Positions 26,608-36,813 of a DNA stretch of 64,000 bases are shown piece by piece. This stretch comes from Fictibacillus macauensis ZFHKF-1. GTDB lineage: Bacteria; Bacillota; Bacilli; Bacillales; Fictibacillaceae. Positions within the stretch are counted from its first letter, which is position 1. Each line of letters begins with the position of its first letter. Both the position numbers and the translations under genes were made by a program. The notes under the pieces were generated by a model. The model saw nothing but the letters and a program-made list of their open reading frames with translations. It had not been told where the DNA came from and did no database searches. The stretch lies in the NCBI RefSeq assembly GCF_000269865.1, contig NZ_AKKV01000005.1, forward strand, positions 1 to 64,000, written 5' to 3'.

Positions 26608-27783
26608 TTAATTATTGTTATAAAACTTAAGTAAAGAGCGGTCGAAGTGAACCCAACCTTTCCAACCGAGGTGAATACCATCTTTCATAAAGTAAGGATC
26701 GTATTCATGTTTTGAAAAGTCAGCTACTTTAAAGCCTTGTTTCTTCACTTGTTTTTTCACTTTGTTATAGAAAGCATAACGACCCGATTTCGGGAAGCCC
26801 ATATAGTCATACCATAGTCCATTTACTGGAACGATGACAAACAATGGTTTTGCTTTTGCTTCTTTCAAAACATCTAGAACAAGTTGGAAATCTTTATACT
26901 CTGGAGATTTTCCAAAGCTATCATTCATACGCGTCATATGCAATGACGGTACTTTTGCTTTCATTTTGCGGTAGGCACGATCATCAATTCGGAAAGGATT
27001 GCTTTTAGAATGTTTCTTTCCTTCTTTGGCAGCCATTTGATCGAGTTGTTTCCAGCTCTTATCTTTAACAGACTGACTGATTGTACGTGAACGTGGAGAA
27101 CCACCAACAAGGGTATAGTATAAGTCTTTCTTATCTAAACTTTTCTTGTAAAATGAAGCAAATGGGCGAAGCAATGAGGCTTTACGTTTATCCCATGGAT
27201 CATGGGAAACGTCACCTTTGTATAATGTTGTGAGCATATCATCATTTTTAATAGAATCAAACTTTAACAATCGCTTCATGGCACGCTTCTTTAAAGCTGG
27301 ACTTATTTGTTTATTAAACGCTAAGTCATAGCCTTGTAGCGATGAATAGTTTGGAGAAAAGTGAGCTGCATCAGATCCTTCAGGAATAAACCATTGAGCG
27401 GATAGGATGAAGACCATCTTTTTATTTTTTAACTGATCTTTATGTGCTGCAAAGTTCAAGAAATGAACGAGAGACTGACTTCCTCCACGCCCTACTAGAA
27501 AAGGGGTAAACCCAGCTGGATTTACTTTAAAGTAGTTGGAAGGATGATAGCGGTCGAGACGACTTAACTCAGATGATCCGTAAATCGGTAAGTATTTATC
27601 GTCTTGCAGCATCTTATCTTGAACGTAAAGCCCCTGAAACACTAGCGGATTTAGTTCTGTTGCTGCTGATGAAACTCGTTTGTCAGGGATGATGCTTGCC
27701 ACCCACGTACTAGGAACGAGGACTAGCCCCAGCAACAGAACAACCGCTAATATGACAGGGCCGAAAACCGGCTTCTTCTTCAT
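26608..27783 (-). CDS. dltD: D-alanyl-lipoteichoic acid protein DltD
   Basis: Last enzyme of D-alanine transfer to teichoic acids, acting outside the membrane. 391 residues: an N-terminal signal anchor (VILAVVLLLGLVLVP), then an SGNH-like hydrolase fold with YGSSELSRLD (catalytic Ser about residue 70) and FMKDGIHLGWKGWV near the C-terminus supplying the Asp/His pair. Overlaps dltC by four bases. Length and motifs match Bacillus DltD. Confidence 0.95.
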   Translation of the reverse strand: MKKKPVFGPVILAVVLLLGLVLVPSTWVASIIPDKRVSSAATELNPLVFQGLYVQDKMLQDDKYLPIYGSSELSRLDRYHPSNYFKVNPAGFTPFLVGRGGSQSLVHFLNFAAHKDQLKNKKMVFILSAQWFIPEGSDAAHFSPNYSSLQGYDLAFNKQISPALKKRAMKRLLKFDSIKNDDMLTTLYKGDVSHDPWDKRKASLLRPFASFYKKSLDKKDLYYTLVGGSPRSRTISQSVKDKSWKQLDQMAAKEGKKHSKSNPFRIDDRAYRKMKAKVPSLHMTRMNDSFGKSPEYKDFQLVLDVLKEAKAKPLFVIVPVNGLWYDYMGFPKSGRYAFYNKVKKQVKKQGFKVADFSKHEYDPYFMKDGIHLGWKGWVHFDRSLLKFYNNN

Positions 27784-28016
27784 TTTAATTTAGCCAGTTG
27801 CTCAGCGATATGATTTGGTGTATTCCATACATCACGATCGAATTCAGAAATTGGAACTGAAATACCAAAGCGGCTTTCAACTTCTACAAGCATTTCAACC
27901 GTTCCGAAAGAGTCTAGAAGTCCTGCTTCAAATAAATCGATATCTGGGTTTGCTTTTACCTCGTCTTCTTGGCAAATCTCTGCAAGCAATTCAATAACTT
28001 CATTTTTAAATTCCAT
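27780..28016 (-). CDS. dltC: D-alanyl carrier protein DltC
   Basis: 78-residue acyl-carrier-type protein. The phosphopantetheine attachment site is the Ser in LFEAGLLDSFGTVEML (about residue 36). DltA loads it with D-alanine and DltB/DltX/DltD move the residue across the membrane. RBS AAAAGGAG upstream of the ATG. The next gene, dltD, overlaps by four bases. Confidence 0.96.
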   Translation of the reverse strand: MEFKNEVIELLAEICQEDEVKANPDIDLFEAGLLDSFGTVEMLVEVESRFGISVPISEFDRDVWNTPNHIAEQLAKLK

Positions 28017-28045
28017 TTGTTATACGCTCCTTTTAGTTAAATGTA

Positions 28046-29275
28046 TTAAGAGTGAAGAAAGTTTCCACTCTGCCAGTAATTTGTTAAGTGACCTGAGAAA
28101 ATGTAAAAACCAAAACAAATAAAGTTAAACGTTAAGAAAATAGAAAAGACGTGTACGAATTTATTCTTTTGTGGCCATTTTTTATGCTTTTTGTTCCACT
28201 TTTCGAAGTAATTGTATAACACCATAATGAGCGCATGATACAAACCGTACACAATGTATTGAAGCGCAGCCCCACCGGCGACGTGCCATATTCCCATAAG
28301 CATGAACAATACGACATAACCGATATTGGAAATGGCAATGCGATCTTTAATCCATTTCTTTTTTGTAATCCAAAACACGAGACGCATGTAAACATAATCA
28401 CGGAACCAGAAGGATAAAGTCATATGCCAACGATTCCAGAAGTCTTTAATGTTGCGACTGATGAATGGTTTGTTAAAGTTTTCAGGTGTGCGAACACCCA
28501 TAATATAACTGACACCAATTGCAAAGGCACTGTAACCAGCAAAGTCAAAAAATAGATAAAGGCTGTAACCGTACATATAAATAATTTCACGCTGGAAGGT
28601 GCTAATCCAAGATATATCATTTAACTTTAACAGTAATTCATTGTTGATTAAATAGCCGATAATGAATTTATAGAGAAAACCTTGGAAAATACGGTTAATA
28701 CCAATGTAAAGCATTTCTTGATATTGTTCAGACGTTGGTACGGTAGAGATGTCTTTATCGAAACGACGATACCGATCAATCGGCCCAGATGAAACCGCTG
28801 GGAAGTACAAGATAAAGTAAATTAAACGATCGAGTGGTAACTGTTCTTTAATTAAGCCATCTCTTGTTTCCATTACGATTTGAACACCTTTAAAGGTTAA
28901 GTACGATATACCTAAGAAACCAATGAAAGAAAGGTGTTTATCGATAAATGGCATGCTTTTTGAAATAACAAGCGGTAGTATAGACAAAATCACAACAATA
29001 TAAAACGTACTTGTCTTGTTTTCCCGTTTGCGATAAGCGATATATCCTTTAATAATCATCATCTGCCAAATTGTAAAGATCACAAGGCAAATGGCTGCAT
29101 AAATGGTTTTGTTTACATTACCATTTGATACGTTGGAAAAGATAATAATCAAAAACAAAAGGTTCATGATCATGTTGTACGTTTTATTGCTTTTTCCCTG
29201 CAGGCCAAGAATGACCGTTGGGATGAGAAATGCAGCTAGGATGAAGAAGAAAGAAAAGGAACCAAAAACCGTCAT
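28046..29275 (-). CDS. dltB: D-alanyl transfer protein DltB (MBOAT)
   Basis: 409-residue polytopic membrane O-acyltransferase that forms the channel for D-alanyl transfer from DltC. Seen: about 11 hydrophobic segments, the conserved stretch [21 protein letters not shown] (about residues 280-300, family-conserved His in WHMTLS) and the second conserved His in GIWHVAGGA (about 330). Overlaps dltA by four bases. Confidence 0.95.
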   Translation of the reverse strand: MTVFGSFSFFFILAAFLIPTVILGLQGKSNKTYNMIMNLLFLIIIFSNVSNGNVNKTIYAAICLVIFTIWQMMIIKGYIAYRKRENKTSTFYIVVILSILPLVISKSMPFIDKHLSFIGFLGISYLTFKGVQIVMETRDGLIKEQLPLDRLIYFILYFPAVSSGPIDRYRRFDKDISTVPTSEQYQEMLYIGINRIFQGFLYKFIIGYLINNELLLKLNDISWISTFQREIIYMYGYSLYLFFDFAGYSAFAIGVSYIMGVRTPENFNKPFISRNIKDFWNRWHMTLSFWFRDYVYMRLVFWITKKKWIKDRIAISNIGYVVLFMLMGIWHVAGGAALQYIVYGLYHALIMVLYNYFEKWNKKHKKWPQKNKFVHVFSIFLTFNFICFGFYIFSGHLTNYWQSGNFLHS

Positions 29276-30789
29276 ACTGTTACCTCTTCTTTAAGCTGCT
29301 TGCGGTCAATCTTACCATTCGGTGTAATCGCTAATTCTTCCATATACACAAATTTTCTAGGAATCATATAGGCAGGAAGAACGTCGCTTAAATCTTTTTT
29401 AATCGCACTTGAAAGTTGATATTCTTTTTCAAAGGAATGCGCTTCTGGAACGATTGCAGCGATTAAGTATTCTGCTTTTCCATTTTGATCTTCTTTAGGA
29501 ACAATCACCGCATGCTTAACGTAACTTGACTTTGCTAATTGATGCTCAATTTCTTCAAGCTCCATGCGATAACCGTGAAGTTTAATTTGGAAATCTAAGC
29601 GTCCTTTATAGAAAAGTTGGCCATTTTTCAAGTAACCAGCATCACCTGTTTTGTAGGCAGGAACACCGTCATACATAAAGAATGCTTTTTCTGTTAGAGC
29701 AGGTTCACCAAGGTACCCTTTGCTGACGCTAGGACCAGCAATAATGATTTCTCCATGCTCACCTTCTGGAACTTCATTGCGATCTTCATCAACAATAATG
29801 ATGCGCGAATCGCCTTTGCTTTTTCCGACTGGAAGCGCTGTGTACTCATCTAATACAGCATGAGTAACTTCGATTTCTGTTACTGCAACCGTTGCTTCTG
29901 TTGGTCCATACGTATTAAAGACTGTTGCTTTAGGGAAACGAGTTAATAGCTCGCGAGCTGTTTCGCTAGGAAGAATTTCACCACAGAAAAGAAAAACCTC
30001 CACGTTTGGCAATAATTCATGATTGAAAGACGGATCCATTAAACAAACTTGTACGAATGAAGGAGTGGAAGTCCATACTTGGATATCTAATTTCTTTAGC
30101 TCTTCAAAAAGAACTTTTGGACGTGCAATCATTTCTTTTGTAATCGCGCTTAACGTTCCGCCCGTTGCTAAACTTGGATATAGATCCATTACGGATAAGT
30201 CAAAAGAAAATGGTGCTTGGTTCAGGAAGCGTTGGCCCGATGTAAGTGGAAAGTCTTTAACCATCCAATCCACAAAGCTTTGAAGATTGTTTGCTGTAAT
30301 CTGAACACCTTTCGGATTACCCGTACTACCTGACGTATAAATAATATAAAAATTGTCGTCTTCTTGTACCCAATGCTCCGCTGATAAGGATGTTCCTTGT
30401 TGTAATACTGAAGGAAAATCTGCTTTTTCCAGAATAGGTAAAGCTACCTCTCCAAGATCAACTGCTTTGCCTGAATTGTTAATTAGAAGTTCTGCTTGTG
30501 AGCTTGCAATAATTTTAACAATTCGTTCAGTTGGAATCGATGTATCTACAGGAATATATGGATGTCCAGCTTTTACACAACCAAGGAAAGAAATCATCAT
30601 TTCCGTTTCCATGTGACCATATACGAGAATCGGTGATCCTTTAACAAGCTTGCGCTCATGTAACTCATAAGCAAGTTGATCTGACTTCTCCCATAATTCA
30701 CGATACGTTAATACATGATCTTCTGAAACAAAAGCTGAAGCATCCGGATTCGTTAGTGCTTGGTCTTGAATTGTACGTAGTAACTTCAT
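29272..30789 (-). CDS. dltA: D-alanine-DltC ligase DltA
   Basis: 505-residue adenylating enzyme of the NRPS-type AMP-ligase family; activates D-alanine with ATP and loads DltC. Signature phosphate loop [16 protein letters not shown] (about residue 152), [21 protein letters not shown] (about 293), and the C-terminal hinge and lysine region [20 protein letters not shown] and [20 protein letters not shown] about 11 bases upstream. The dltX gene ends 21 bases before it. Confidence 0.96.
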   Translation of the reverse strand: MKLLRTIQDQALTNPDASAFVSEDHVLTYRELWEKSDQLAYELHERKLVKGSPILVYGHMETEMMISFLGCVKAGHPYIPVDTSIPTERIVKIIASSQAELLINNSGKAVDLGEVALPILEKADFPSVLQQGTSLSAEHWVQEDDNFYIIYTSGSTGNPKGVQITANNLQSFVDWMVKDFPLTSGQRFLNQAPFSFDLSVMDLYPSLATGGTLSAITKEMIARPKVLFEELKKLDIQVWTSTPSFVQVCLMDPSFNHELLPNVEVFLFCGEILPSETARELLTRFPKATVFNTYGPTEATVAVTEIEVTHAVLDEYTALPVGKSKGDSRIIIVDEDRNEVPEGEHGEIIIAGPSVSKGYLGEPALTEKAFFMYDGVPAYKTGDAGYLKNGQLFYKGRLDFQIKLHGYRMELEEIEHQLAKSSYVKHAVIVPKEDQNGKAEYLIAAIVPEAHSFEKEYQLSSAIKKDLSDVLPAYMIPRKFVYMEELAITPNGKIDRKQLKEEVTV

Positions 30790-30810
30790 TTTTAAAAAAG
30801 ACCTCCCGGA

Positions 30811-30939
30811 TTAAAATTCGTTATAAATATAAGTGCCTGAGTTGGCATCTTGAAAACCGTATAAGAAAAACAAGGCAAGTAAAATTAGAAAATAATAGAG
30901 AAACCGCAATGTCCAGCTTCTTTTTAATTTATCTTCCAT
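30811..30939 (-). CDS. dltX: DltX, small teichoic acid D-alanylation protein
   Basis: A 42-residue protein with one membrane helix (LRFLYYFLILLALFFLYGF) and the conserved DltX tail GTYIYNEF, which in characterised systems carries D-alanine near the DltB/DltD site. It is the first gene of the operon, with GGAG nine bases upstream of the ATG. Short enough to be missed by ordinary gene finders; the operon is therefore a complete dltXABCD. Confidence 0.93.
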   Translation of the reverse strand: MEDKLKRSWTLRFLYYFLILLALFFLYGFQDANSGTYIYNEF

Positions 30940-31147
30940 AATAGCAACTCCATCGTAATGTATTTGGATTGGTATTCGCTTTAGTTGGTAATTAATACCG
31001 AAAAAATATCAAAAATTTACCTAGAAAAGCATACCAAATTTGCGTTTAAAAGAGAAGGACTATTTGGCTTAAATAGCGTATTTTTGGAAAAATTTTTCTG
31101 TAAGGGAAAGATCTCTAACGATAAACGCAAGACAGTGTACTAGTAAC

Positions 31148-31177
31148 ATAATACACTCATACTTAAATTGTTGTCAA
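31148..31177 (-). promoter_or_regulatory. dlt operon promoter
   Basis: On the minus strand TTGACA (31172-31177), 18-nt spacer, TATTAT (31148-31153), a strong sigma-A type promoter. It implies a ~200-base AT-rich leader before dltX. No clear sigma-X promoter was found here although sigX lies in the same window and drives dlt in B. subtilis. The rest of 30940-31450 shows only a weak CCCCC/GGGGG hairpin at 31372-31391. Confidence 0.75.
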
Positions 31178-31451
31178 TGTGAATTTAATACGTGAAAATA
31201 CTCTATAGAAAAAGCGTACTAAAGATTTGTAAAAAGTAAACGTTTTTTGAGAAAAATTACTTAATTTTAAGGTTAATTTAAGTTTGCGAGCCCTTTCATA
31301 TCAAGGTTTCTGAAAGTTTTGTCTTAAAGCCATTAAACCTCTTTATAGTATGCTTCATTATTTATAATTTGCCCCCTTCACTTTTTGGGGGAAATGGGAT
31401 TGTAGACTTTGGATGAATATGGTATTGTTCTTTGAAAAGGAGTTCTAAACG

Positions 31452-32015
31452 ATGAAAGAACTACTCACTCATAGGCTTCGTTTACGACAATGGGAGCTTG
31501 GGGATGCGCCAGCTCTGTATGATTATGCAAAAAGAGCCGAAGTGGGTCCAAGAGCCGGATGGGCCCCACACCAATCACTACAAGAAAGTGAAGAAGTTGT
31601 TGCGCTTTTTATTGCTGAACAAGACTGTTACGCAATCGAGCATCTAGAAAGCGGCATTGTGATCGGCAGTATAGGTTTGCATTTGCGCAAACCTGATGAA
31701 ACGATTACCCATGATCGTCAACGGGAAATTGGCTATGTTCTTCATCCGGATTATTGGGGTCAAGGCTATGTACCAGAGGCTGTTAAGGAAGTGATTCGCT
31801 ATAGCTTCCAAGAGCTTTTTCTTGAAACGATATGGTGTGGTCACTTTGACTTTAATGATCAATCACGCCGCGTGAATGAAAAATGCCATTTTCACTATCA
31901 GTTTTCAAAACAAGAACAACTAAAACGGTTAAATAATCAAGAGGTTACCGTGCTGTATTATACGATTCAACGTAATCAATATAAGTATGTAAACAAGCAA
32001 GACCAGGAAAGGTAA
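31452..32015 (+). CDS. GNAT N-acetyltransferase, RimJ/RimL type
   Basis: 187 residues. TERLRLRQW-like start THRLRLRQWELGDAPALYDYAKR, core REIGYVLHPDYWGQGYVPEAVKEVIRYSFQEL with the acetyl-CoA loop (QGYVPEA replacing the canonical Q/RxxGxG/A), and WCGHFDFNDQSRRVNEKCHFHYQF. Resembles ribosomal-protein-type acetyltransferases, but the target cannot be read. Single gene with RBS AAAAGGAG and its own terminator. Confidence 0.87.
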   Translation: MKELLTHRLRLRQWELGDAPALYDYAKRAEVGPRAGWAPHQSLQESEEVVALFIAEQDCYAIEHLESGIVIGSIGLHLRKPDETITHDRQREIGYVLHPDYWGQGYVPEAVKEVIRYSFQELFLETIWCGHFDFNDQSRRVNEKCHFHYQFSKQEQLKRLNNQEVTVLYYTIQRNQYKYVNKQDQER

Positions 32016-32040
32016 TTTCCCGGTCTTGCTTGTTTTTTTA
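31992..32040. terminator. Terminator, GNAT / ctaB
   Basis: AACAAGCAAGACC pairs perfectly with GGTCTTGCTTGTT, 17-nt loop containing GGAAA/TTTCC, T run on the plus strand. It overlaps the ends of both convergent genes. Confidence 0.85.
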
Positions 32041-32955
32041 TAGGCCAAATACTATGCCCACTAAGGAGTAAATAATAATGGTGGAAAAAAGAATAGTCAT
32101 GTGTAGTAAGGAGAAAATAAACATATTCTTTGCCCACTTTTCAGAATCCATCCGTTTATAGCCAAAAATACTAAGTAAAAGCCAAGCAACGCCCAGAAGT
32201 AAAGAAACATACATAAGTCCATAACTAAGGGATCCAAGCAAGAAGCTGCTGGCAATTAAAATGATTAAATACACATTCGTTTGGATATACGTGCGTCGTG
32301 CGCCCTTCACTACAGGTAGCATTGGCACGTTTGCTGCTTTGTATTCTTTTTCTTTGCGAATCCCGATGGCGTAAAAGTGAGGCATTTGCCAAATAATCAT
32401 AATAATAAACAACCCAAGAATGGCGGGGTGGCTGACATCAGGGTAGATGGCTGCCCATCCGATCAGTGGTGGCATCGCCCCAGAGATACTTCCCACTTCC
32501 GTATTATAAATCGTTCGACGTTTCGTCCACATTGTATAGGGAACCAAATAAAAAAATAAGCCTAAGAAGCCCATTAAACCAGCAAGAGGTGTTGCGAGTG
32601 ATAAAATGCCAATGCCCGCGACAGTTAGAATACTTGCAAGCCATAGGACGGTCTTTACTTGAATGGCGCCTGTTACTGTTGGACGATTTTTCGTTCGTTC
32701 CATAATGGCATCAATATCGCGATCATATACGTTATTAAAGGCGCCTGCAGCTCCCATTACACAAATCGAGCCGATCAATGCATACACAATTTCTGGCCAT
32801 TTATCTGCGATGCTGTAATGATATTTATACATAGCCAACGTTAACCCGGCAAACATGGGGAATAAGTTGGACTTAATGATGCCTGTTTTTACCGTTTGCG
32901 CCAAAATGTCAGGCAATGACTGTTTTGGTGCTTGTTCAATATTTTCCCTATCCAT
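32038..32955 (-). CDS. Protoheme IX farnesyltransferase (heme O synthase)
   Basis: 305-residue UbiA-family polytopic enzyme converting heme B to heme O for cytochrome oxidases. The first prenyl-diphosphate motif NNVYDRDIDAIMERTKNRP (about residue 78, DxxxD) and the loop MWTKRRTIYNTEVGSISGAMPPLIGW are diagnostic for CtaB/CyoE. It stands alone, not next to ctaCDEF, so it could be a CtaO-like second copy; paralog identity is undecided. Confidence 0.93.
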   Translation of the reverse strand: MDRENIEQAPKQSLPDILAQTVKTGIIKSNLFPMFAGLTLAMYKYHYSIADKWPEIVYALIGSICVMGAAGAFNNVYDRDIDAIMERTKNRPTVTGAIQVKTVLWLASILTVAGIGILSLATPLAGLMGFLGLFFYLVPYTMWTKRRTIYNTEVGSISGAMPPLIGWAAIYPDVSHPAILGLFIIMIIWQMPHFYAIGIRKEKEYKAANVPMLPVVKGARRTYIQTNVYLIILIASSFLLGSLSYGLMYVSLLLGVAWLLLSIFGYKRMDSEKWAKNMFIFSLLHMTILFSTIIIYSLVGIVFGL

Positions 32956-33170
32956 TTTGCTCCTCTTTCCTTTACGTAAGATCTATTATCAGTGTACTAC
33001 ATTCGCTAAGCAATAGATATTGCGCGTACTAAATACTTTGTACGAATTAGCAGAGTAACATACTAACATTTCCACACCTTTTCTATTTTACTAAAAAGAC
33101 GGGATAGAAGGAAAGAATGTTGTTTAGGAATGTTTAAAGCGGCTTATTACTAATGAAGAAATACGCAAAA

Positions 33171-33196
33171 GAAGCTGAATCAACTGATTCAGCTTC
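33171..33196 (-). terminator. Terminator of the decarboxylase gene
   Basis: Perfect stem GAAGCTGAATCA / TGATTCAGCTTC around two bases, followed by TTTT on the minus strand. Confidence 0.85.
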
Positions 33197-33205
33197 AAAA
33201 AAACG

Positions 33206-34870
33206 TTAATTATTTTGATTCGCAAATCGTTTAGATAAAGCTGTAAGTAGCTCTGGTGTGTCATTTTTCTCCATCATCACTTCAATGAAAACGAGCTGTG
33301 ATGAATTCTGTGCGCTATGGAGAGCTGCTTCTAACTCTTCTTCTGTGCGCACTTTGTACGTAACGGAAGCATCAGCAGCACCGAATACGGCTGGCAACTT
33401 ACTATAATCCCACATTTGAATGTCGTTATACACTTGGTTTTCACCGTGAATGGCTCGTTCTACTGTATAGCCATCATTATTAATTAAAAAGATAATAGGA
33501 GCAATGCGCTGACGAAGCATCGTCGATAGTTCTTGAGCAGTTAGTTGGAAAGAACCGTCTCCAATCAGTAATAGGTTGCGGCGACTTTCATCTGCTAATT
33601 GTGAGCCTAACAAGGCTGGTAGCGTATAGCCGATAGAGCCCCATAAAGGTTGCCCGATAAACGTTGCTCCTTTTGGAAGTGGCATAGTAGCTGCGCCAAA
33701 GAAAGACGTACCTTGTTCGGCTAATATGACATCTCCCTCTTGTAAAAAGTGAGACACTTGATCGAAAAAGCGTTCTTGTGTAAGCGTAGTATTTGTTGCT
33801 GTAAAAGATGATTCGTTGCTGTAAGCAGCCAATCTAGCTGTGGTTGCTGGCGTTGGCTTTTGCTCAAGTGCATCTGTGATCGCACCTAACGCGTCTAGCA
33901 TCGTAATGGGTGCCCATTTCAGTGCTTTTTTTGAAACACTATATGGCGAAATATCAATCACTTGCTCTTCTGTAAACTCATGAGAAAAACCGCCCGTAAT
34001 CGAATCGGTAAGTTTAACACCGATAGATAGAATGCAATCGGCGTGATCGACCATATTTTTAACATAATCAGAGCTAAGATCTCCGTTATAAACACCGATA
34101 AACTGAGGATGCGTTTCATTAAACACACCTTTACCCATGCTGAGTGTAGCAACAGGGAAGCCTGTTTTTTCAGCAAGTAACATAAGCGCCTCTTGGGCTT
34201 GATAGCGATACACCTCGTAATCCGCTAAAATGACGGGCGAAGTTGCTTCTTTAATGGTAGGAATAACGGTTGTGAGCATTTGCTCAAGCGCTGTTGCATT
34301 CGATGAAATCCCACGTTCTAATAAGGAATGTTCCGGTGGATTTACAGGTTTGTTATACACATCAATCGGTAGATTAATATGCACAGGGCGTTTTTCATGC
34401 CAGCACGCTAATAAGACACGATCAATTTCTTGTGCCGCATTTTCCTGCGTGAGCATCGTTTGAGCAGCGGTTACTTCTTGAAACATGTTACCAAAGTGCT
34501 GAAAGTTGCCATCTCCTAGCGTGTGATGAACGTATAAATTTTGATTCATTACGTTTGTAGTAGGCATACCTGTTATTTTTACAACAGGAACTTTTTCAGC
34601 ATAAGAGCCTGCAATCCCATTAATGGCACTTAGCTCTCCGACACCAAACGTCGTAACGAGCGCTGCCATTCCGTTAATGCGAGCATAGCCATCTGCTGCA
34701 TAAGCGGCATTTAGCTCATTGCAATTACCGATCCACTCCATTCCCTCAAAATCAATCACGTCGTCAAGAAAGGTTAAGTTATAGTCACCAGGTACACCAA
34801 ACATATGGCGAACACCGAGTTCAGATAAACGATGAAGTAAGTACGTACCGACAGTATAATGGTTATTCAT
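33206..34870 (-). CDS. ThDP-dependent 2-keto acid decarboxylase (indolepyruvate/pyruvate decarboxylase family)
   Basis: 554 residues. N-terminal MFGVPGDYNLTFLDDV with catalytic-domain residues, EWIGNCNELNAAYAADGYAR containing the conserved Glu that activates ThDP, and the C-terminal ThDP/Mg motif GDGSFQLTAQELSTMLRQ...NNDGYTVER (GDG...NN). These suit IpdC/KdcA/PDC enzymes that turn 2-keto acids to aldehydes; substrate choice among pyruvate, branched-chain and aromatic keto acids is open. ATG 34870 with GAGGTGA is used; the longer reading starts within the promoter. Controlled by the divergent MarR gene through two palindromes. Confidence 0.9.
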   Translation of the reverse strand: MNNHYTVGTYLLHRLSELGVRHMFGVPGDYNLTFLDDVIDFEGMEWIGNCNELNAAYAADGYARINGMAALVTTFGVGELSAINGIAGSYAEKVPVVKITGMPTTNVMNQNLYVHHTLGDGNFQHFGNMFQEVTAAQTMLTQENAAQEIDRVLLACWHEKRPVHINLPIDVYNKPVNPPEHSLLERGISSNATALEQMLTTVIPTIKEATSPVILADYEVYRYQAQEALMLLAEKTGFPVATLSMGKGVFNETHPQFIGVYNGDLSSDYVKNMVDHADCILSIGVKLTDSITGGFSHEFTEEQVIDISPYSVSKKALKWAPITMLDALGAITDALEQKPTPATTARLAAYSNESSFTATNTTLTQERFFDQVSHFLQEGDVILAEQGTSFFGAATMPLPKGATFIGQPLWGSIGYTLPALLGSQLADESRRNLLLIGDGSFQLTAQELSTMLRQRIAPIIFLINNDGYTVERAIHGENQVYNDIQMWDYSKLPAVFGAADASVTYKVRTEEELEAALHSAQNSSQLVFIEVMMEKNDTPELLTALSKRFANQNN

Positions 34871-34892
34871 TAAAATCACCTCGAAAAAATAT

Positions 34893-34954
34893 GTCAATAA
34901 CATTGACTTATTTGTAGTGTATGCCTCTTTTGTTATTATGTCAATATAATTGAC
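34893..34954. promoter_or_regulatory. Promoter and paired MarR operators
   Basis: Two 15-bp palindromes of the same type: GTCAATAACATTGAC (34893-34907) and GTCAATATAATTGAC (34940-34954), both GTCAAT-N3-ATTGAC. On the minus strand TTGACA (34939-34944), 17-nt spacer and TACACT (34916-34921) form the decarboxylase promoter: one palindrome covers the -35 and the other the start of the transcript. Repression by the divergent MarR protein is the natural reading. Confidence 0.85.
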
Positions 34955-35056
34955 CTTTATCTTTGGGTAAGATAGAGAAGTTTTTTTCATCAAGGGACCG
35001 TTGTAGTATAGTTAAGGAAGAGAAAGGTTTAGTGAGCAGAAAGGGGCAGTTGTAAG

Positions 35057-35539
35057 TTGAAGAAACGTATGGAGAACGACATGAATGATGTATTAGCTCT
35101 TTTTTATTTTGCTTATAAAACATTTACAGAGGAACCGGACTTGATTATTGAAAAGTACGGTATTCAGCGGGTGCATCATCGAATTTTATTTTTTATTGCT
35201 CGCTTTCCGGGCTTGAGTGTGAATAAGTTACTCTCTTTACTCGAAGTAAGCAAGCAAGCTCTTCATGGACCGATGAAAAAGCTAATGGAAAAAAATTTAA
35301 TCATCAGCACAGAATCGGAACGTGATCGGCGTGTGAAGCAACTTTTTTTAACAGAAGAAGGAGAGAAGTTAGAACGAGAATTAAGCAGTCGTCAGCGCAA
35401 GCAGTTAGCGACAATTTTTAAAGAAGCTGGCAGTCAACACCAAGAGGCTTGGATGGAAATAATGACGAAGCTTTCTCAACCTCGAAGTGGCTATGATGCG
35501 TGGAATCAAAGTTTAGAGGATGAAGACAAAGGTAGGTAG
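35057..35539 (+). CDS. MarR family regulator
   Basis: 160-residue winged-helix protein: HHRILFFIARFPGLSVNKLLSLLEVSKQALHGPMKKLMEKNLI (recognition helix about residues 62-80) followed by the wing ESERDRRVKQLFLTEEGEKLE. Divergent from the keto acid decarboxylase with two shared palindromes between, so it probably senses a keto acid or aldehyde. The TTG start at 35057 has AAGGGG upstream; ATG 35069 is the alternative. Confidence 0.87.
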   Translation: MKKRMENDMNDVLALFYFAYKTFTEEPDLIIEKYGIQRVHHRILFFIARFPGLSVNKLLSLLEVSKQALHGPMKKLMEKNLIISTESERDRRVKQLFLTEEGEKLERELSSRQRKQLATIFKEAGSQHQEAWMEIMTKLSQPRSGYDAWNQSLEDEDKGR

Positions 35540-35586
35540 TCTGGAGATGATCGGTAAAAATCTGGACGAGGGAGATAGTGTTACAT

Positions 35587-36753
35587 ATGAAGAAACGTGT
35601 TATCACCAGTTTGGCCATTGTAGGGCTTGTATTGGCAGGATGTAGTACGGCTGAGGATCATCGCTCCTTTTCTAGTAAAGAAAAGCCGCCGGTTCATGGA
35701 AAAAGCAAGCAGAATAAAGAACCGTCAAAAGCTACATATGAAGAGATTTATCATGAAGCGTTAGCCGATCTCAGTGAAAAGAAAGTAGATTATAAAAAAA
35801 TACTGTCGTTGTATACAGATAATTTACAGAAACTCGTACAGCAGCGTGACGAAGACAATGAGACAAAAGTGGATGAAAAGATTTATGCTACGCTTGAAGC
35901 AGGTGGGGAAGGCAAAATGGAACAACCCATTGCCAAGCAAGTGTTTGATAAATTAATGCAAAATGTGTTTTATACAACGTTACAAGCGGCGTTTCAAAGC
36001 ATGGAAGAAAATTGGAGCGATGCAGCAAAAACACAGAAAAGCTTACAAGAAGTTCAAAGCATCTACACGATTTTAAAACCGACTGTTCAAAAGCGCGATG
36101 CAGCTTATAAAACGAAGTTGGAACATGCTGTTCAATCAGGCTTTAGACAAATTGAAAAAGGCGTTAAAACTAGAGATGAGCAAGCATTCTTGCTTGGTAA
36201 ACAACAAGTGGAAATTACGTTAATGAAAACCTTCTATTACGCTTCAGGTGCTTTGCCTAATGGATACGCTACACAGGCATATAAAAATGCGAAAACGAAT
36301 CCTGAAGCGGCAAAGATAAAACAGGCTGCGGGTTGGGGCTATTTTCAATCGCTCTTTCCTTACATTAATCGCTATGCTTCCAGTGAAGCCAGTTTTATTG
36401 AAACACAGTTTAATCTTGAAAATGATGCAGCCGATTTGAACACAGTGGATGTAAATAAAGCATTTGTTCGCAGTTTCTTAAAGATCGGATTAAGTAAGTA
36501 TAAAGAAAGTGAACAACAATGGGGAGAGGAACAATCGCCAGTTACAGCGCTAGAAGGAGCACTGTTCATTGATCTAGTTAGCCGGGACTTAACAGCAATG
36601 TTAGGAACAGAGGCATACAAAAAACTAGCAACAGATGCGCAACAATATGTACAAGCGGCTAAGAAAAATGATACAAAAGCTGGCAATCTTTTAATGCTCC
36701 GTATTAAACGAACGTTGAATGAGGCCATGGACAAGACAAAATTAAAGCACTAA
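35587..36753 (+). CDS. Lipoprotein of unknown function
   Basis: 388 residues. Signal peptide KKRVITSLAIVGLVLAGCS ends in a clear lipobox LAGC, so the mature protein is lipid-anchored at Cys ~18. A charged linker is followed by an all-helical region of ~340 residues with many Lys, Gln and Glu and no recognised domain. ATG 35587 is preferred to GTG 35578, which is too near GAGGGAGA. It follows the marR gene by ~50 bases but has its own RBS; linkage is uncertain. Confidence 0.8.
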   Translation: MKKRVITSLAIVGLVLAGCSTAEDHRSFSSKEKPPVHGKSKQNKEPSKATYEEIYHEALADLSEKKVDYKKILSLYTDNLQKLVQQRDEDNETKVDEKIYATLEAGGEGKMEQPIAKQVFDKLMQNVFYTTLQAAFQSMEENWSDAAKTQKSLQEVQSIYTILKPTVQKRDAAYKTKLEHAVQSGFRQIEKGVKTRDEQAFLLGKQQVEITLMKTFYYASGALPNGYATQAYKNAKTNPEAAKIKQAAGWGYFQSLFPYINRYASSEASFIETQFNLENDAADLNTVDVNKAFVRSFLKIGLSKYKESEQQWGEEQSPVTALEGALFIDLVSRDLTAMLGTEAYKKLATDAQQYVQAAKKNDTKAGNLLMLRIKRTLNEAMDKTKLKH

Positions 36754-36764
36754 AAGCAATGTGA

Positions 36765-36800
36765 AAAAGCAGAGGAGCTACACCTTCCTTTGCTTTTTTA
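36765..36800 (+). terminator. Lipoprotein gene terminator
   Basis: AAAGCAGAGGA pairs with TCCTTTGCTTT (G-U allowed) around GCTACACCT, then T run. Confidence 0.75.
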
Positions 36801-36813
36801 GTGTTTACTAATT

